From: Acanthochromis polyacanthus
Taxonomy: Eukaryota > Chordata > Actinopteri > Pomacentridae
NCBI RefSeq assembly: GCF_021347895.1
Contig: NC_067132.1
Location: forward strand, 27,311,757-27,375,756
Direction of reading: 5' to 3'
Length of the DNA: 64,000 nt
A model generated the notes under the pieces. The model worked only from the letters and a program-made list of their open reading frames with translations. It was not told where the DNA came from and did no database searches. This document shows, piece after piece, positions 33,401 through 46,734 of the stretch; within the stretch, counting starts at the first letter, position 1, and each line of letters opens with the position of its first letter. The translations under genes were made by a program, and so were the position numbers.

Positions 33401-35124
33401 TTGAGTATTATTAAATTGCAAATTCATTTTATTTTTGACTAAGCTGTACTTGGTTCTATAATGATATCACCACCATGCACGCACATAAATGAACGTTAAT
33501 CCTTGGTTAGTCTGCAAACACTAACTAGCAGCTTGCCTAGGGCTAACTAATAGTTAGCTGCTTGTTTCTCACCATCCATAGGCAGCAAATTAATACAATA
33601 AATAGCTTCTGATGCTTGTTGGTGTAGCTTAGCTTGCTATATCTTTGTTGTTGAAAAGCTTGTCTTAATGTACAGTAACTGCTAGCTTAGCTTGCTACAC
33701 TTTCCTAGTAGCTCAACACTGAGATATAGCAGCTGAATGAGTTATTCCAAAAAACAAAAACATAAAATTGTTCACACTTCAGAGATAATGGTCAAGATCT
33801 GAGCTGATTTTGACGAGAAAACAGGCCTAAAGTCTACAGCCATGATAGCTTTTCTGTGAGGCTGGTGACCTGAGCTAAAGGCTGCATCAATGCTACATCT
33901 CGCATGCTTGTAGCACCAATGCTAACATGCTAATAGGACTGCCTCAATTAAGTGGCATAATCAATGACAAAGATGCTAAAAATGTCTTTAATGGGATACA
34001 GTTCATTAGAATAAACTAAATTAATTAGCATGCAAGCATTTGTTTATTCGAGGTAAACAAAGCACAGCTGAGGCTAGTATTTCATAATAAACCAAAATAC
34101 GGAACAAACTAAAAGAATATGGCCCTATAAAAGTAGTGGAGGGACAGCTAAGGGATCCCTAGTGATGGCATGTCCATTCATAGTTGTGTTACAGTCATAG
34201 TGGTGCTACAGAAAAACAAGCTAAGGTACAGGACTCATCCTCTGGGGACCATGAATGCCTTGAAATGTCACAACAGTCTAAGCTGTGAGTGCATTTTAAA
34301 AATGTATTGAGCTAAGAAGAGGCTATTCGGTGCTTCCATAAATAACCTGAAGGAGTATAATAAATAATACAGAGCTGTACAGTTTCCAGTATATATGCTC
34401 AGAATTAATGGCTGACAAATAAACGTGTGATTTAGGTCACAGAACAAAATGTTTCAGAATTCTGCATAAATTGAAAAGCCTGTGGGATGAAAAGCTTTCC
34501 AGCAGAGGAGAGAGAACCCACAGCTTATGACAAATATAATGCCTTATTGTTAGATGGCACAACACAGTGTCAATTCAACATATAGCCACTCCAGGAAAGC
34601 CTGCACAGTTGCACAAAAGCTGTCAAGCAGAACTGGAAAAAGACGTCTTCACACAGAGTGCAGCCAGCAGGACTGAAGAGACAAAATGTGTGGCGCCTAC
34701 AGAAGCTCACATGTCAACAAGTTACAACTTTCTATGTTATTTAACCCTCTGAATGACCACAGCTGCACAATTTCAAAGAGTGAAAACAGAAAAAAACATC
34801 AGACTTTCAACCTTTGGACAATCTGTGAACGCATCACGTGTGACATAGGAAAAAAAATTAGCTAAAAATAAACTATACATTAAAATCAGTTCGTCTCGTT
34901 CAAAAATTCTGCAAAAATAAACTATTTTACTAGTTCAGCCCACCTGAACAAAAATGAGTTTGGCAACCCTGATATATAGATATTATATTCCATGTCATAA
35001 AGGAGGAAAGAAACCAGACAAAGAAAATAAATTGAGATGATTGTAGAAATGTAAAATAGCTTTTGAACAGCATGTGGATCTGCCATTTTTTTCTATATTT
35101 GTGTACCTGGAAAAATATTGCAAA
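33401..35124. other. Non-coding, no feature recognised
   Basis: AT-rich with many GCTA/TAGC words (about 33500-33960). No exon, transposon end or ordered tandem unit was recognised. Confidence 0.4.
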
Positions 35125-35126
35125 TA

Positions 35127-35434
35127 CAGGGGGTCCTCCACTTACGTCGGAGTTCCGTTCCTACGGCCCGACGTAAGTTGATTTTCGCCGTAAGTTGGAA
35201 CTATATCCGGAGAGTCTGACTTACGTTTGGGAGCCATAATGAAGGGCAAAAAGTTAGTGATTGTAGCACAATCCAAGGTGACATCCAACCGGCGAATGCA
35301 AACAAAGTCGTCTTATAGCACTGCGTGACGACGTATTTGTCCGCTCCTCTCGCCAACTAGTTCCACATAACCACTTCCGACTTAACAACGAAATGCCGTG
35401 TGTGTGGAGGACGTCATAAACCGAGGACCCCCTG
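35127..35434 (-). mobile_element. Tigger/pogo-like MITE
   Basis: 308 bp flanked by TA (35125-35126, 35435-35436), with inverted ends cagggggtcctccacttacg and accgaggaccccctg. On the minus strand it parallels the element at 32669: tggttatgtggaactag, a gtcgtcacg word, an actttgtttgcattcgcc word, taactttttgcccttcatta, then ATG at 35237 starting MAPKRKSDS. The body beyond this start is deleted straight to the right terminal region. Confidence 0.8.
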
Positions 35435-35436
35435 TA

Positions 35437-38134
35437 CTGATTCCATTTCTATCTCTCTCTAAGACAAAGATATCAACTTTAGTCATTATATTTTTGTTAT
35501 GCAGCATAAAAGACATAGCTGAATTCTATTTCTAGTCATATTATTGCTTTTTCTATAGAGGTTCGGGACTTCATATTGCAGTTAAAAATTAGTAAAAATG
35601 TAACACAAACACAAATAAACCCCTAGAAACTGCAGTTCAAAGAGTGAACTGCTATGTTTGCTTCACAACAAACTATGTAAAAATGAAAAATACAACCACA
35701 ATAAGAGTAGACTCAGAGAACAGTTCATTTCTAGTGTTGCCCTGACAGGTCGGTCGAAGCTCAAAACCACACTAAACTAATAACTGGTCGGCACAAAATG
35801 TGTTGTCAAAAAAAATTCAAAGGTTTTCTCAGGTTATCATTTCAACAGACCACTAAAAAAAAGAAAAAAAAATGAAAAATTCCAATTAACTTCTCTCAGC
35901 TGTTATAAACACAGCGTTACATGTTTGTGTGTGTGTGCTGATGGGTGGGTGGCTGAGAGCATCTGTGTATCTGCGCTCAGTTTTATAAAGTTGAACTATC
36001 TGACTACTGTGTTTGCAAGAAAAACGGCTGGCAGATGTTTTGAGGTCGATGTCGAGTCTCAGAGAGCACTCCCCTCAGTAATTTTCCAGCACTCCCGAGA
36101 AGTCTTCTATGTCGAAATCAAGGTTCTTTCTGCAATTCTGAGAAGCAATCAATCGCATTCGAGAAGCCATATGTGTCAGAGATGCAATTAAGTGTGTGTT
36201 TTGAGTGGCTGTAATTTGTGGTATCAACAGATGACTTCCAAATGTCTGCGAGATTTTTTTTTTATAAGGCTGGCGCTTCGTTTTCACCGCGTTACCTTGA
36301 TTCGACTTTTTTGTTGAAGGTCAAATTATGTGAAAAGACTCGAAAACGTTGGTGGGTTATTAACATTTTTTGATGTTTTCGCGCTCACTGGGCCTGCAGA
36401 GGGGTTAACAGTGCACATTACACAGAGAGTTCTGATAAAAAAATAAGTAAAATCTTCGCCCTTGATCCCGGCCACAAAGTTGTTGCAGTTGAGAATGAAA
36501 GCTGCAGCAACCTTGCGCGCTAACCGGCGCTTAATGGAAAGTAACGTCGGCCCTGAAGGTTTTCGCTATGCTACTATTTCCCACACAGGCAGCCATCAGT
36601 TTCAGTGCAGCCTGTTCCGTCTTCTCTCCTCTCTTTTACTTGAAGTCTCTTACAATAATTGATGGTTTCACATATGTACAGGAGAGTCAGAGAGTGATAG
36701 GTGGTGGTGTAATAAGGTTAGAAGAGAAGAGTGCACTTTGGCGAGGGCCGCCGCTGTCTCTCCGGTATCTCTGTCACTCTATAATGTCGAGCCTTTTGAA
36801 AAGAAGCAGACTTGTACATCGCTTTTTTTCTCTCCTTTTTTAATCGAAGAACGCTGTGTTTCAGGTAGCCCGATAATTAAAAAAACGCACTGAAAGGACT
36901 GGACTAAAGTGGTTTTTGCGGAAGAATGTGCAGAGCTCCTAATTAAACCACTTAGCGCCACGTGCGTCCTCTCTTAAAAACCGTCCCTCTCATCCCTCCT
37001 GATGCATGAAATTTATGTATACAGAACAAGTCCAGCGTTGACCCCCGACTCCAGTGCACATCGAGTAGTCCTGATTTCAAAGTACCACGTTGGCTGCGTT
37101 TGGAAAATTAGCATAATGTTCTTCTGCATGTACGCGGCGGAGGTGTATTTGATAGAACATGAGCAGTATATGATGTCTTGTCTGTTCGCATCAAATCACG
37201 CATTACTCCTGTATACCCTGCAGCCTGTACATTACAATCTTTTATGTGTGTGTTTTTTTTCCTCTCTCTTTTGATCAAATGCTGTTGTCAAAGGACCGGA
37301 CAGGTGACCCCTGGGCAACGTGAGTGGATACCTCTTTTGGGGTTGCATGATTTTTACCTAGCAAGGTGTTGTCTCTCCGCATTAGTCATGCAACCAATCA
37401 TGAGTAATTCAGAAGAATTACCGCCAGCTCTGTGCATTTTCAACCCTGAGAGCTTTTGCAACAGACTATTAGAAAGAGGAAGAAAAAAAGCATGTTTGTT
37501 GTTTCTGTCTTTGATTACCTTAAGTTACAATAAACATAATGTATCGCCACTCAAGATATTAAGCATGATCAGGAGTGCACATAATGGCTGAGTGGTTGGA
37601 CACAGAAAGGATGATGGGAATGTTTGAGTTGTGCATTATCCAGAGAGGAATTTCCCCCTTTTTCTTTTCTTTTTTATTAATTTAAGTTTCAATTTGAAGT
37701 TGAAAGCATGTTAGAGTGAAGGCACCGCTTGTAACCCGTGTCTCTCCTGGATTTATATCAACAAGAAGGCAGAGATATTTTTAATTAATCTACCGAGTTT
37801 ACTGCTCCATCTGTTGTTCTGCCGGTGCATGTGAGTATTCTCACTCTATTTATCTTTTCACTAAGTGTGACCTCCCTCTGTTCACCTGTTCCCCTTCATT
37901 TCCTTCACCGAGCATAGCCAGTTGCCAGCTTTTGTGATTGCTCATCGCACAATTTTTTTCTTAAATTTAAACAGACAACAGCGAGGTGCTTTTAACGCCC
38001 TCGGATCGTATTATTGCTCATGCCGGGAGAGTCACGTTTGAGTGTTTTGGAAGTTTGTAAACAACAAAAAGCTTATCATTGGGGTTAGGTGGATACTGTG
38101 ACAGCAATAGCCTCATTCAAAGTGGACAACTTTG
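35437..38134. other. Non-coding; candidate conserved block about 36000-37600
   Basis: Part of this stretch (about 35990-36260, 36370-37150 and 37270-37460) is non-repetitive and GC-balanced. ORFs up to 137 codons overlap in other frames and show no domain. Nothing else was recognised. Confidence 0.35.
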
Positions 38135-39836
38135 ATATCAGCCACAAAATTAAAACCATCGACAGCTGACTCTCACTACAATAGCGTCTGTCAGGAGAGG
38201 GAGCATATCAGGCAGCATGTGAACATCAGTTCTTGATGTTAAAATGTTGAAAGCAGGGAAAATGGGACAAAAGTGATCTGAGGAGCTGAAAAAGGGTTAA
38301 ATGACTGGGTCAGAACATCTCCACTTATGGCAGTACTTAATACCATTTAGAAGTGGTTGAACAACCAGTGAACCAGCGACTATCAGGATTATGGGTGCTC
38401 AATACTTGCTGTACTTAAATGTACAGGGAACCAAGAAGGATCCCTTGTAGTACATGATTAATGGGGTGTTTTTGGACACTAAAGGTCGTGCTGCTTCCCG
38501 ACATCTGACGCTTCATGGGCACACAACTCGGCATTAAAGTTTACTCAGAGATTCGCCTGTTCCTTTATTTCAAAGCAGACCAACACGGTGGCTTCCTAAG
38601 TAGATTTGTCTTAAATTATGGTTGAGCTAACTGTTCCTGAAAACATCTGAAATGAGAAATAAGCCGTGCAGTTGATTGATTCTATCCTCAATATAGATGA
38701 ATGACAGCTAGTTTGAAAGTTTGTCGAAAATTTCGTGATGCGTCACGCCACACTTGATGCTCCTGTTTTGAATGAAGCAACCAAGTCCTTAACTTTATGC
38801 AACTTCATGCCACGTCTCTCAACATGATGCTTCCACAAAGGCACATAGACAATGGCTGGGAAGCATTGATGGATCCTGTGGACATGTACCATTAGAAGAC
38901 CGACAGTACTGTACCAGTGAGATGCACTATTGGAAGAAGTAAGGTTTCCAGAGGCGATGCAATGATCGGGGCAATGTTCTGCTGGGAACATTGGTTTCTG
39001 ACGTGGATGTTACTCTGTCATGTGGCATCTACCTAAACCATTTTGCAGAACTGTGGACAACTCTTTTCAGATAGCAGTCACCCCTTTCAGCAGGACAGAC
39101 TAAAGCCATTTTGGAAGATACTACCAGTTGGTCAAAGGTGGACCAAACCATTGTGCATGTTTCGACTGCAAGAACAGCCTTGTATGATCTCTTTCAGGGC
39201 TGTCTTTGAGGGATAAAGAGGTATCTACACTTGACTAGGTACTTTCAAGCAACAAGGACAAATTACAGTGTAAGTCTCGACATTGATTGGCTCAACTCTG
39301 AGAAAACAAATGCTAAAACTTTGAAGCCCTATTTTTCTGTCACTTAATGTTCTTGTTGAGTAAGCAGTCTTATCCTCGCGGAGATCGCCATCAACAATGT
39401 AAATTTCACCAGATAAGTCAACTTAAAACCTCACCAATCTTCTATTTCTTACAAGCTCATAGAACCAGATTTACGTCCAGTAACTACTGTTTGTCGAAGC
39501 TGTCGCATCTTAGGCCACAACGGAAAGACAAAGACAAAAAAAGCTGATTATGGAGACGTTCCGGCAAACGTTCCTGCAGTAAAAAGCCGCCAAATGTTCA
39601 GAAATGATTTGAGGAACATAACGATGATTTCAAGTTGCTGTTTCAGCCTCCAACTCCTCAGATCTCAATCAGAGAAAAAAAAATGTATCCACAGAGCTTC
39701 CACCTCACAGTTTCCAGGACTTAAAGGATCTGCTGGTAACTTCTTGGTGCCCGATACCACAACACACCTTCAGAGCTGTTTTGATGGTAAAAGTACACAT
39801 TACAAAGCAGATGGTTTTAATGTTGTGGTTGATTAG
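38135..39836 (+). mobile_element. Tc1-like transposon, heavily decayed, with an insertion
   Basis: The left end atcagccacaaaattaaaac and the right end gttttaatgttgtggttgat form an inverted pair typical of one fish Tc1 family. Inside, in order, are atggcagtacttaa (diverged), gatgcactattggaagaag, gggcaatgttctgctgggaa, ctttcagcaggaca, cctcagatctcaatc and ggacttaaaggatctgctgg, all matching the recalled family consensus. About 460 bp between roughly 39110 and 39575 have no counterpart in the family and look like a later insertion. Part of 38410-38730 is also unmatched. Confidence 0.7.
38260..39780 (+). pseudogene. Tc1-like transposase pseudogene
   Basis: Only fragments in shifting frames survive: a start-like atgggacaaaag near 38270, the DGxxxxAMFCWEHW-type segment near 38955-38995, a FQQD-type segment with the second catalytic Asp near 39090, then after the insertion PPTPQISI-like remains of PPNSPDLNPIEH (near 39648-39668) and LQDLKDLLVTSWCPIPQHTF (near 39717-39770). 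Several stops and frameshifts make it non-functional. The identification depends on motif order and recalled consensus. Confidence 0.65.
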
Positions 39837-42800
39837 TTTGTAGCTTGCACTGCATCCACTTTTTGGCCCACACATAATGGCCCAAAGTGAGAGAAAACGG
39901 TTTTCAATAATTATTGAAAACATTTATAAACTCCTTTCTGTTCTCTTACTCAGGGAACTCAACTGGCGAACAACAGCAATCCCTCTAATCTCCTTCAAAT
40001 GCTGCAAAATTGCCCGATTGGCAGGATTTTTGTAATTGTTTAGCGACTTCAGGAAATCAACACTATAAGCAGTTGTGACTGTTGACTGGAGTTAATCTAA
40101 AACTGGCTGTAAACAAGGACCATAATTCATGATAAACTGCAACCAGTCTGGTGTTAAAACGACTCGCTCGGGATTGAAACTGCCGTCTCTGATGTTGCAA
40201 ACTTCTACTTTGCCAGCTGAGCTAATGTGAGACTGAGACTCATAAAGTCAATAAAGCTGTGTCCTGAAATAGCACGTCAACTTCCGCAGCAAAGACGGAG
40301 TGACGAAAGTAAAAAGAAAGAAGAGGCTTTGTGGTGTTTTTGACTCTAAGTATTTAAATATGTTTTAACAGTATAGCTGATATGATATGGTACCAGTTTT
40401 ACACCGGGATTATCTATTTATTGGTTTATTGTGCTTTGAGGCCAGAGACATTATGTGATTTGTTGCCCAACAGTGTATTCTATTTTTAATGTGATCTCTC
40501 AGAATATCATTTTTTAATAATTGGCACAAACATTTACCTAACTTACTGGATGAACTAGTGAGAATTTGATTTTCAAATGTCACTGGGACACAATAAAACC
40601 TGTTTTTGGCCGTAAATAGGGATGGAAATGGAACTTCACATCTTTAAAAAGTGAAAGATAGACAGTGCACAGTTTTAAATGTGCTGATAAAACTATTTTT
40701 AACCCTTGACACTTCATTTTGGCCACAAACTCTATTTCTATTTGGTTACGATCAACACCAAGTCGATGAATTATTTTTAAAAAAATCTGTCGAAAAAACA
40801 AATAGATTCATTCAAATTGCTATCCAAAGTGTTAAATACAGCATTATTAAACATAAAATTATCAAATTGGACAGCTAATAAAAACCTTTTTTACAACTCT
40901 ATATGACAGAGATAATAAACAAAACTGCCAGTGAGCAAACTTGTTTTATGCGAACCTCAGCAAACACACCTGTAACTCCATCTCTTTAAACGGTAGAAGG
41001 CTCTACCTGATCTGATTTCCTCTTTTTCTGTCTTATTTAACATATTTTAAATAATTAATATCTCAAGCAATAAAATGAGAAGTCAAACATAAAATTTGTC
41101 TTTTTTTCTAATGTTTAAAAGTCTAACATTTTGACATCTAACATCCAAAAGGTCAATGATCAAATATACCATGGCATCATGATGTGCAAAAACACTTTCC
41201 TGGCCATAACTCTAGAAGAGAAGGAAAGACTGCCACCCTATTTCACATTTTGTCGAAAACTGAACTGCTAACACTGATGCTAGGTGTCCAACTTGACATT
41301 ATGATGATTGTATAGATCTCCAAGGCAAAATATGAAGCTTCTTTGTGGCAACATCCATACTAGAAGTACTAAATATTGGCATGGCACCAACTTTGCCTTC
41401 AATCAGAATCAAATGTGTTCATAAATACACTACATATCTTTTATTAAACTTCTTCAAAGTCTTGTGAGACATGCTTGTAAACTGCAACTTGTCTTGTTGG
41501 CAGATGAATAGAACTTTACCTTCAACCCACATTAGTGAGCTGTAAATGCACCAGAGGCGGACGAACTGATGATAGCAAACAGTCACATCTGAGTCATCAC
41601 ATTTAATAACAGTCTCCCTCCAGAGGTAAGAACGTTCTGCTAGTGATGCACCTGACAGAGTTGTCACGATTTAATAAAGACTTAAATTTGGAGCTGCTAA
41701 TTCACCGTGAGCTCCGTTCCCACAACACGTTGTTCTGAGCCCATTTTATGTCCATTTGCATGTCCAGATTGTTTCATCAGAATGTCAGCCACAGTGTTGG
41801 CTAAGGCAATTAGCAAAACAACAGGAACGTCATGCATTTGCACATCACTGATTAAGTTTCGCGGAATATCAAGCAAGTGGAGTCAGTGGAGCAAAAATGT
41901 AAACTGAAACAAAGCAGTGTGCACTTTAGATTGGCTCATGCGTTTTGTTTTTTTCAAACTTTAACCTTTTTAAACCAAGGTCACACACCTTTAGATTGAA
42001 CAGATGGCTTCTGCCACAAACACCCCACATGATACACTCTAATTGGCACCAACGCGTTATTTATTGACCATTTGCTGAATTGGTCAATTAGGTTACTTCA
42101 CTGTTTACTCTGATTTACAAACTCGCGAGCACCTGTCTCATCAGCCCTCATGAGCACGGTTAAATAGCATATTCACATTTCAACTGGGGCGGTAGGAGAT
42201 CCACTGTCACGTTCCAGGTTCTTCCCTTTTCCCCGGACTCACGTCTGACAAACTATCATGTTTCATTTCGAAAGCGAACTTGACATTTCCTATGGCACAT
42301 GTCGTACCGCCCCTAAGAACATGCCATTCTCTCTTATTTAGAGCAACTTTTTAATGTCAAGGTAGGATCGACCTCACCGAGAGATCTTTGGCAACCCAGA
42401 CAGCTCTGGGCGGGTTCATCTTTGAACCCGGATACATACGACGCCTCGCTTTTCTTTGACAAGACTTCTGCCCGGTGAGCTCCGGATCCCCCGCCAGAAG
42501 ACAGGAGGTTGTGAGTTTTGAGGATGCGGAGGAGGAGGAGGAGGAGGAGTCTTCGGAGGCGGCGGCATCGAAGCCCTAGCTGCCACCCGGCGTTGCACCC
42601 AGCACGATACCTGGCACCTTGTCTTAATGAACACCATGAGCTGTCACTATGCTCCTCACGTCCTGGAGCCCCACTTTCGCTTTCTGTTTATTTATTCATT
42701 ATCTCTTATGTTGCTCTAATAAGGTGGGGCTGGTGCGAGACGTTGTCGGGGGCGAGGCAGGGATCTGAATGGTGCCACTGTGTCGGGCAACAAAAGCGTT

Positions 42801-43850
42801 GAAGGGTAATGGCCCCACCCACGGGCTGGCAGATCTAAAAGGGTGATTAACGAACATCCCAGAGAGAACGGCAGCGGGGGGTGGAGGGTGTGCGCATGTA
42901 CTTTGTTTGTCTCTACTTCTATTTCTCGCTGTAATTTTTTTGTTTTTCTACATAAATTTCCTCACTGTCTTGCTTCCAGATGGGTATAAAAGAAACACAA
43001 GCAAATAGGTCTGCTTCCCCCCCCCCCCTCGGCTCGCTCACATTGCTTCACACCGAGGTAATCTGAATCATTTTGCTCACAAACATGCGCACGTTGAGAT
43101 GCTGACAGGCTGAGCAGCTTCTATCAATCTAAATAAGATTCGGTGATGTAGTCCATATATTTTCCCTGCCTGAATGTCCTCCTCCCGAGAGCGAGTGTTC
43201 ACAAAAGCAGCAAGTCCTTAGATAAGTCGAGCTCAATCTCCAACGAAACATAGAGGCCTATTTTATCGCGCTATATAAAGGCCAGGTTGATGGGGTTCTA
43301 AAAATATGGTGGTCTTAAATTTCTAGACATTCTTGCTCTAATAAAAGGATGCAGCGACTCATTGTTCTACTTTTTTTCTTCCTTCGTTCCCTTCCTGTGA
43401 TGTGTTCTGTTCGCCCGTCCTGAATTCCAATGGGGGAACATCCTTTCCTTTATCACTTTTCTTCAACACTTTCGCTCTGCTAATCTCTTAACCACCCGTT
43501 TTATTGCCAGAAAAAGTCTCCACCAACTCCTCGCATTCGTCACGTCACGCTCCGCTGTGCTCCCAGCAGGCAGAGTGACGCACCAGACCTCCGGCTTTCC
43601 CAATTACAATCACAATCCGAGCCTAATTTATCTTGCTTTTTGCGACTGAAATCGCACGTGGGCCATAACTCTCTGCTGGCAGGATGTTTATGTGTTTAAC
43701 ACCAGATTGCCAACTAGTTCTGCACGCGCCAGATGCATGGAACTATAAAGGATGGTGATGATGATGGATGATGATGACAGTGTCAAGGCTGGCAGAGAGT
43801 TTCGGGACAGGCAAGGATATTGGGGTTAAAGCCCAGATGGAAGGGGTTAA
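39837..43850. other. Non-coding, no gene recognised
   Basis: AT-rich up to about 41700, then GC-balanced. A (GGA)n run lies at 42528-42549; its reverse strand gives a proline-rich ORF that is low complexity only. A poly-C run lies near 43017-43028. A GATGAT-type run lies at 43751-43777. Confidence 0.4.
42528..42549. repeat. (GGA)7 microsatellite
   Basis: Perfect GGA triplet run in a GC-rich stretch. Confidence 0.9.
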
Positions 43851-46488
43851 ATGATTGCTAGCCACCTCCCCCTCTCCTGCCCACTTTGGAAAATGATAAA
43901 CAGGCAAAGACGGTTAAGAAATGAACTCCCCCCCACCCTCTCTTGCTTGCGATATCAGCAGTGTTTCTTTCACTTAATCTGGCTGATTTTTCCATTTACA
44001 CTCGTTTTTTTTTTTTTTTTTCCTGTATATCATCCTCATTCTGTCACATCCATCTGCTGGTCATTAGCTGTATTCTGTCATTGCGGGATTAAAAAGTGAA
44101 GAGCTCGAGTGGCTCCAGCAGACGCCGCCGTTGCCGCCGCAATAACAGCCGAGGTGCCTTGTTTTCAAATCACTGACCTTCATCAGACATATGCTCCTAT
44201 GTGTGCGGTGCTAAGAGCGCCGCCGACAAGCATATGCAGATATGTGACACTTAATGCTCCGCGTCCCAGGCATCTGTCATGGCCACTGGCTTGTGTGTTC
44301 GCAGGGGAGTTGCCATGTGGGTGCTTCTGAGCCGAAAACAAGCTCTATTCTGCTAATGCCACGCAGCCACGACATGGCTCCTCCTTTTTTTTTTGTTTTG
44401 TTTGCATGTTCATGGCGTGGGGTTTTATTGTTTCCAATACGAGCAGCGGACTTTTGATGGGTGGGAAGGAAGAAAGGGGGTTTTTAAAAGACGGGCCTAT
44501 TACCGAGGCCAGAGACGGAGAGGAGAAGAAGCCCAACTTAGTTTTCTATTCAGTTAGCAGTGGGAGAAAAATGAAATGCAATTTGTACACTGAAAATTGG
44601 CCATTGTCTTCAGGAAGATTGTTCTATTCAAATTATGTCATTGAAACGACACTGGTCTGCAGACGGTGGAAGGACACAGCAGAAAAGCTCACATGGATTC
44701 TTTTTTTTCTTTTTTTCTGTCCCGATTGTGGTCACACACAAAAAAACAAGAACATGGAATGAATCATAATCTGGCAACGAGCACGAGCATGAAATTGACA
44801 ACGGACGCGAGCAGATTGAATGGCTCTTACTTTGTTTTTCATCTCTTAAAACAATATGTACCGCTGATCAACTCGAGTCTTGTTTTCATGCTGATAAACA
44901 ACAGGCTTTCTTGTGGGCATTGGGCTCTCTGGGTGGCCCTCGTCGGCCTTCTATGTGTGATACTCGGATATGATGGTTGCCTTAACGCTCTGTTCCTAAA
45001 CTGTGGTTTTTGTTCTAATATTTGCACATTTCCAATATGTGCTCATTGACATTTGGATTTCCCAGAGAGCGTCGAGGCAGGATGCCAGTCCCCTCTCTTT
45101 TTTTTTTTCCAGTTCCCTCTGAGCATGAATTTATAAATTGAAAAACCAGGCAAAAATGACCTTAATCCGCTCTCCGTCATTCTGCAGGAAATGTTCATGC
45201 TCTGCAGGGACTGGGTTTACAGCCACCATCTGTTGCATTTTTCATTAACAAAATCTATTTCTTCATTTAACCATGCATGCTCAGACAATGCTATGGCTCC
45301 CATAACACCCCTAAATCCTGGATTGGAAAAGAATGAAAACACCAACTTGCCATAGAGAACATGTTTTCAGATTAGTGCTGTAATTGCAAGTATAATGCAA
45401 GTACATTCATCAAGGATTACGGCTATGACATTTTGTATGTATTCAGGTAACAGGGGACAGCAAATTTGTCTAATAGAGCTGAGTCAGAATGGACCTGAGG
45501 AGAGCTTTATGTGATGACTATTGCTGGCTCTCTTGCCCGGAGAATCTTATAATGCCTAAACACAGAGGGAGGAGTTATGTGTCTTGCTCAAGGACACTTG
45601 GAGAAGATGCACGGGTTACAGAGTTCACGTTCCAAACATTTCTTGCTCAGTCGGTTTTCTAAACAAACTTCAAATTACATTCATATACAAACAACTCGAA
45701 GCAGCAAATATGTTTTGCATGAAATGAAAAGTGGAGACTGTAAACATTTAGGGTTAGGGTTAGGTGACAGGTCCAAGAAATGCTTTAGCTTGAATAGAAT
45801 GTAAAGTAGTACAACAATATCGCAATTTTTCAACACATCTGAACAACATTCATTCACTGATTACTGTGTTATAAGCTCGCTCCAGAAAATTAGAAGTCAA
45901 GATTTTACAAAAACAATCCTTCCTTGAGCAGCACATTGTAACAAAGAGGAAGAGAAACTGTCTTTAAATTCAACCTCCTGCAGTTACAACTTAGCACTGG
46001 TTCCAAAATACTAATTCTCAAGGAATTATTAAGAATTTTTTATTCAGATTGTACTTTTCTGTTTCACCTAACATATAGAGTATCTATCTGTCTGCACAAT
46101 TAGTCTACACGAATGTGGTTTTCTTAGTAAATCAAGAATCGAGCATTATTCTCATTTAGCCTACTTAGCTGATATTGAATTTCTTGGTTAGCAGGTAAAC
46201 AGCACATTAAACTAGCAAATGATGCTGTAAAATGGCATGCAAGGATTGAATTGAACTCCACCAACGTTATACTAAAACAGCCGAAGTAAATATCAAAATA
46301 AATGCCAGAAAAGAGATCCACAGTCGCTACTGTTGTTATTGATTAAGCTCTGTGCTTTGGGTTTATTTCTTATCAGTGACGACAAACACAATACACAAAC
46401 TCTGAGTAACTATTCTGCTCACTGAGGCTCGTTACAGCTGATTAGAGTTACTTCACTGCAACTACAGCACCGTAATTCTGTGATAACG
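43851..46488. other. Non-coding; candidate conserved block about 44100-45060
   Basis: Between about 44100 and 45060 the sequence is non-repetitive and GC-balanced, apart from T-runs near 44006-44022 and 44701-44717. ORFs up to 127 codons overlap on both strands without domains. A short telomere-like run (TTAGGG, two and a half units) lies at 45748-45764. Confidence 0.35.
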
Positions 46489-46580
46489 TATTCAGGTCCT
46501 TTACTTCAGCAAAAATACTTACACTGCAAATAAAGTACTGCAGTGAATGTTACTTAAAGTGAAAACATGTAAGCATAATT
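46489..46580. repeat. Dispersed fish repeat (tactt/aagta words)
   Basis: Contains tattcaggtcctttacttca then gcaaaaatacttacactgca and agtactgcagtgaatgttac, the word order of a common fish repeat (caggtcctttacttaagtaaa). Unclassified. Confidence 0.55.
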
Positions 46581-46591
46581 CGATAAATGTA

Positions 46592-46733
46592 CAGCCTGTG
46601 CTCAGCGCTAGGCCATTTTGTTTGTGGTGATTCCTGCCACAAATTATTTCAAGATTTCAGACGTCAGAAATGATACGACTGAGCAGGCTTGGCGGAGTAC
46701 TGCGCTCTCCAAGTGCTTTTCTAGTTGCTCGTG
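46592..46733 (+). repeat. Dispersed repeat, inverted partner of 15.3 kb
   Basis: Contains tgtgctcagcgct, cgactgagcaggcttgg and gctctccaagtgcttttcta, which are the reverse complements of words in 15320-15433 in matching order. Confidence 0.65.
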
Positions 46734-46734
46734 T

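Noticed and set aside
42416..42637. Proline-rich minus-strand ORF
   Set aside because: The prolines are the reverse of a GGA/GGC-rich low-complexity run; no other domain or splice structure.
45748..45764. Interstitial telomere repeat
   Set aside because: Only about two and a half TTAGGG units; within chance or trivial slippage.
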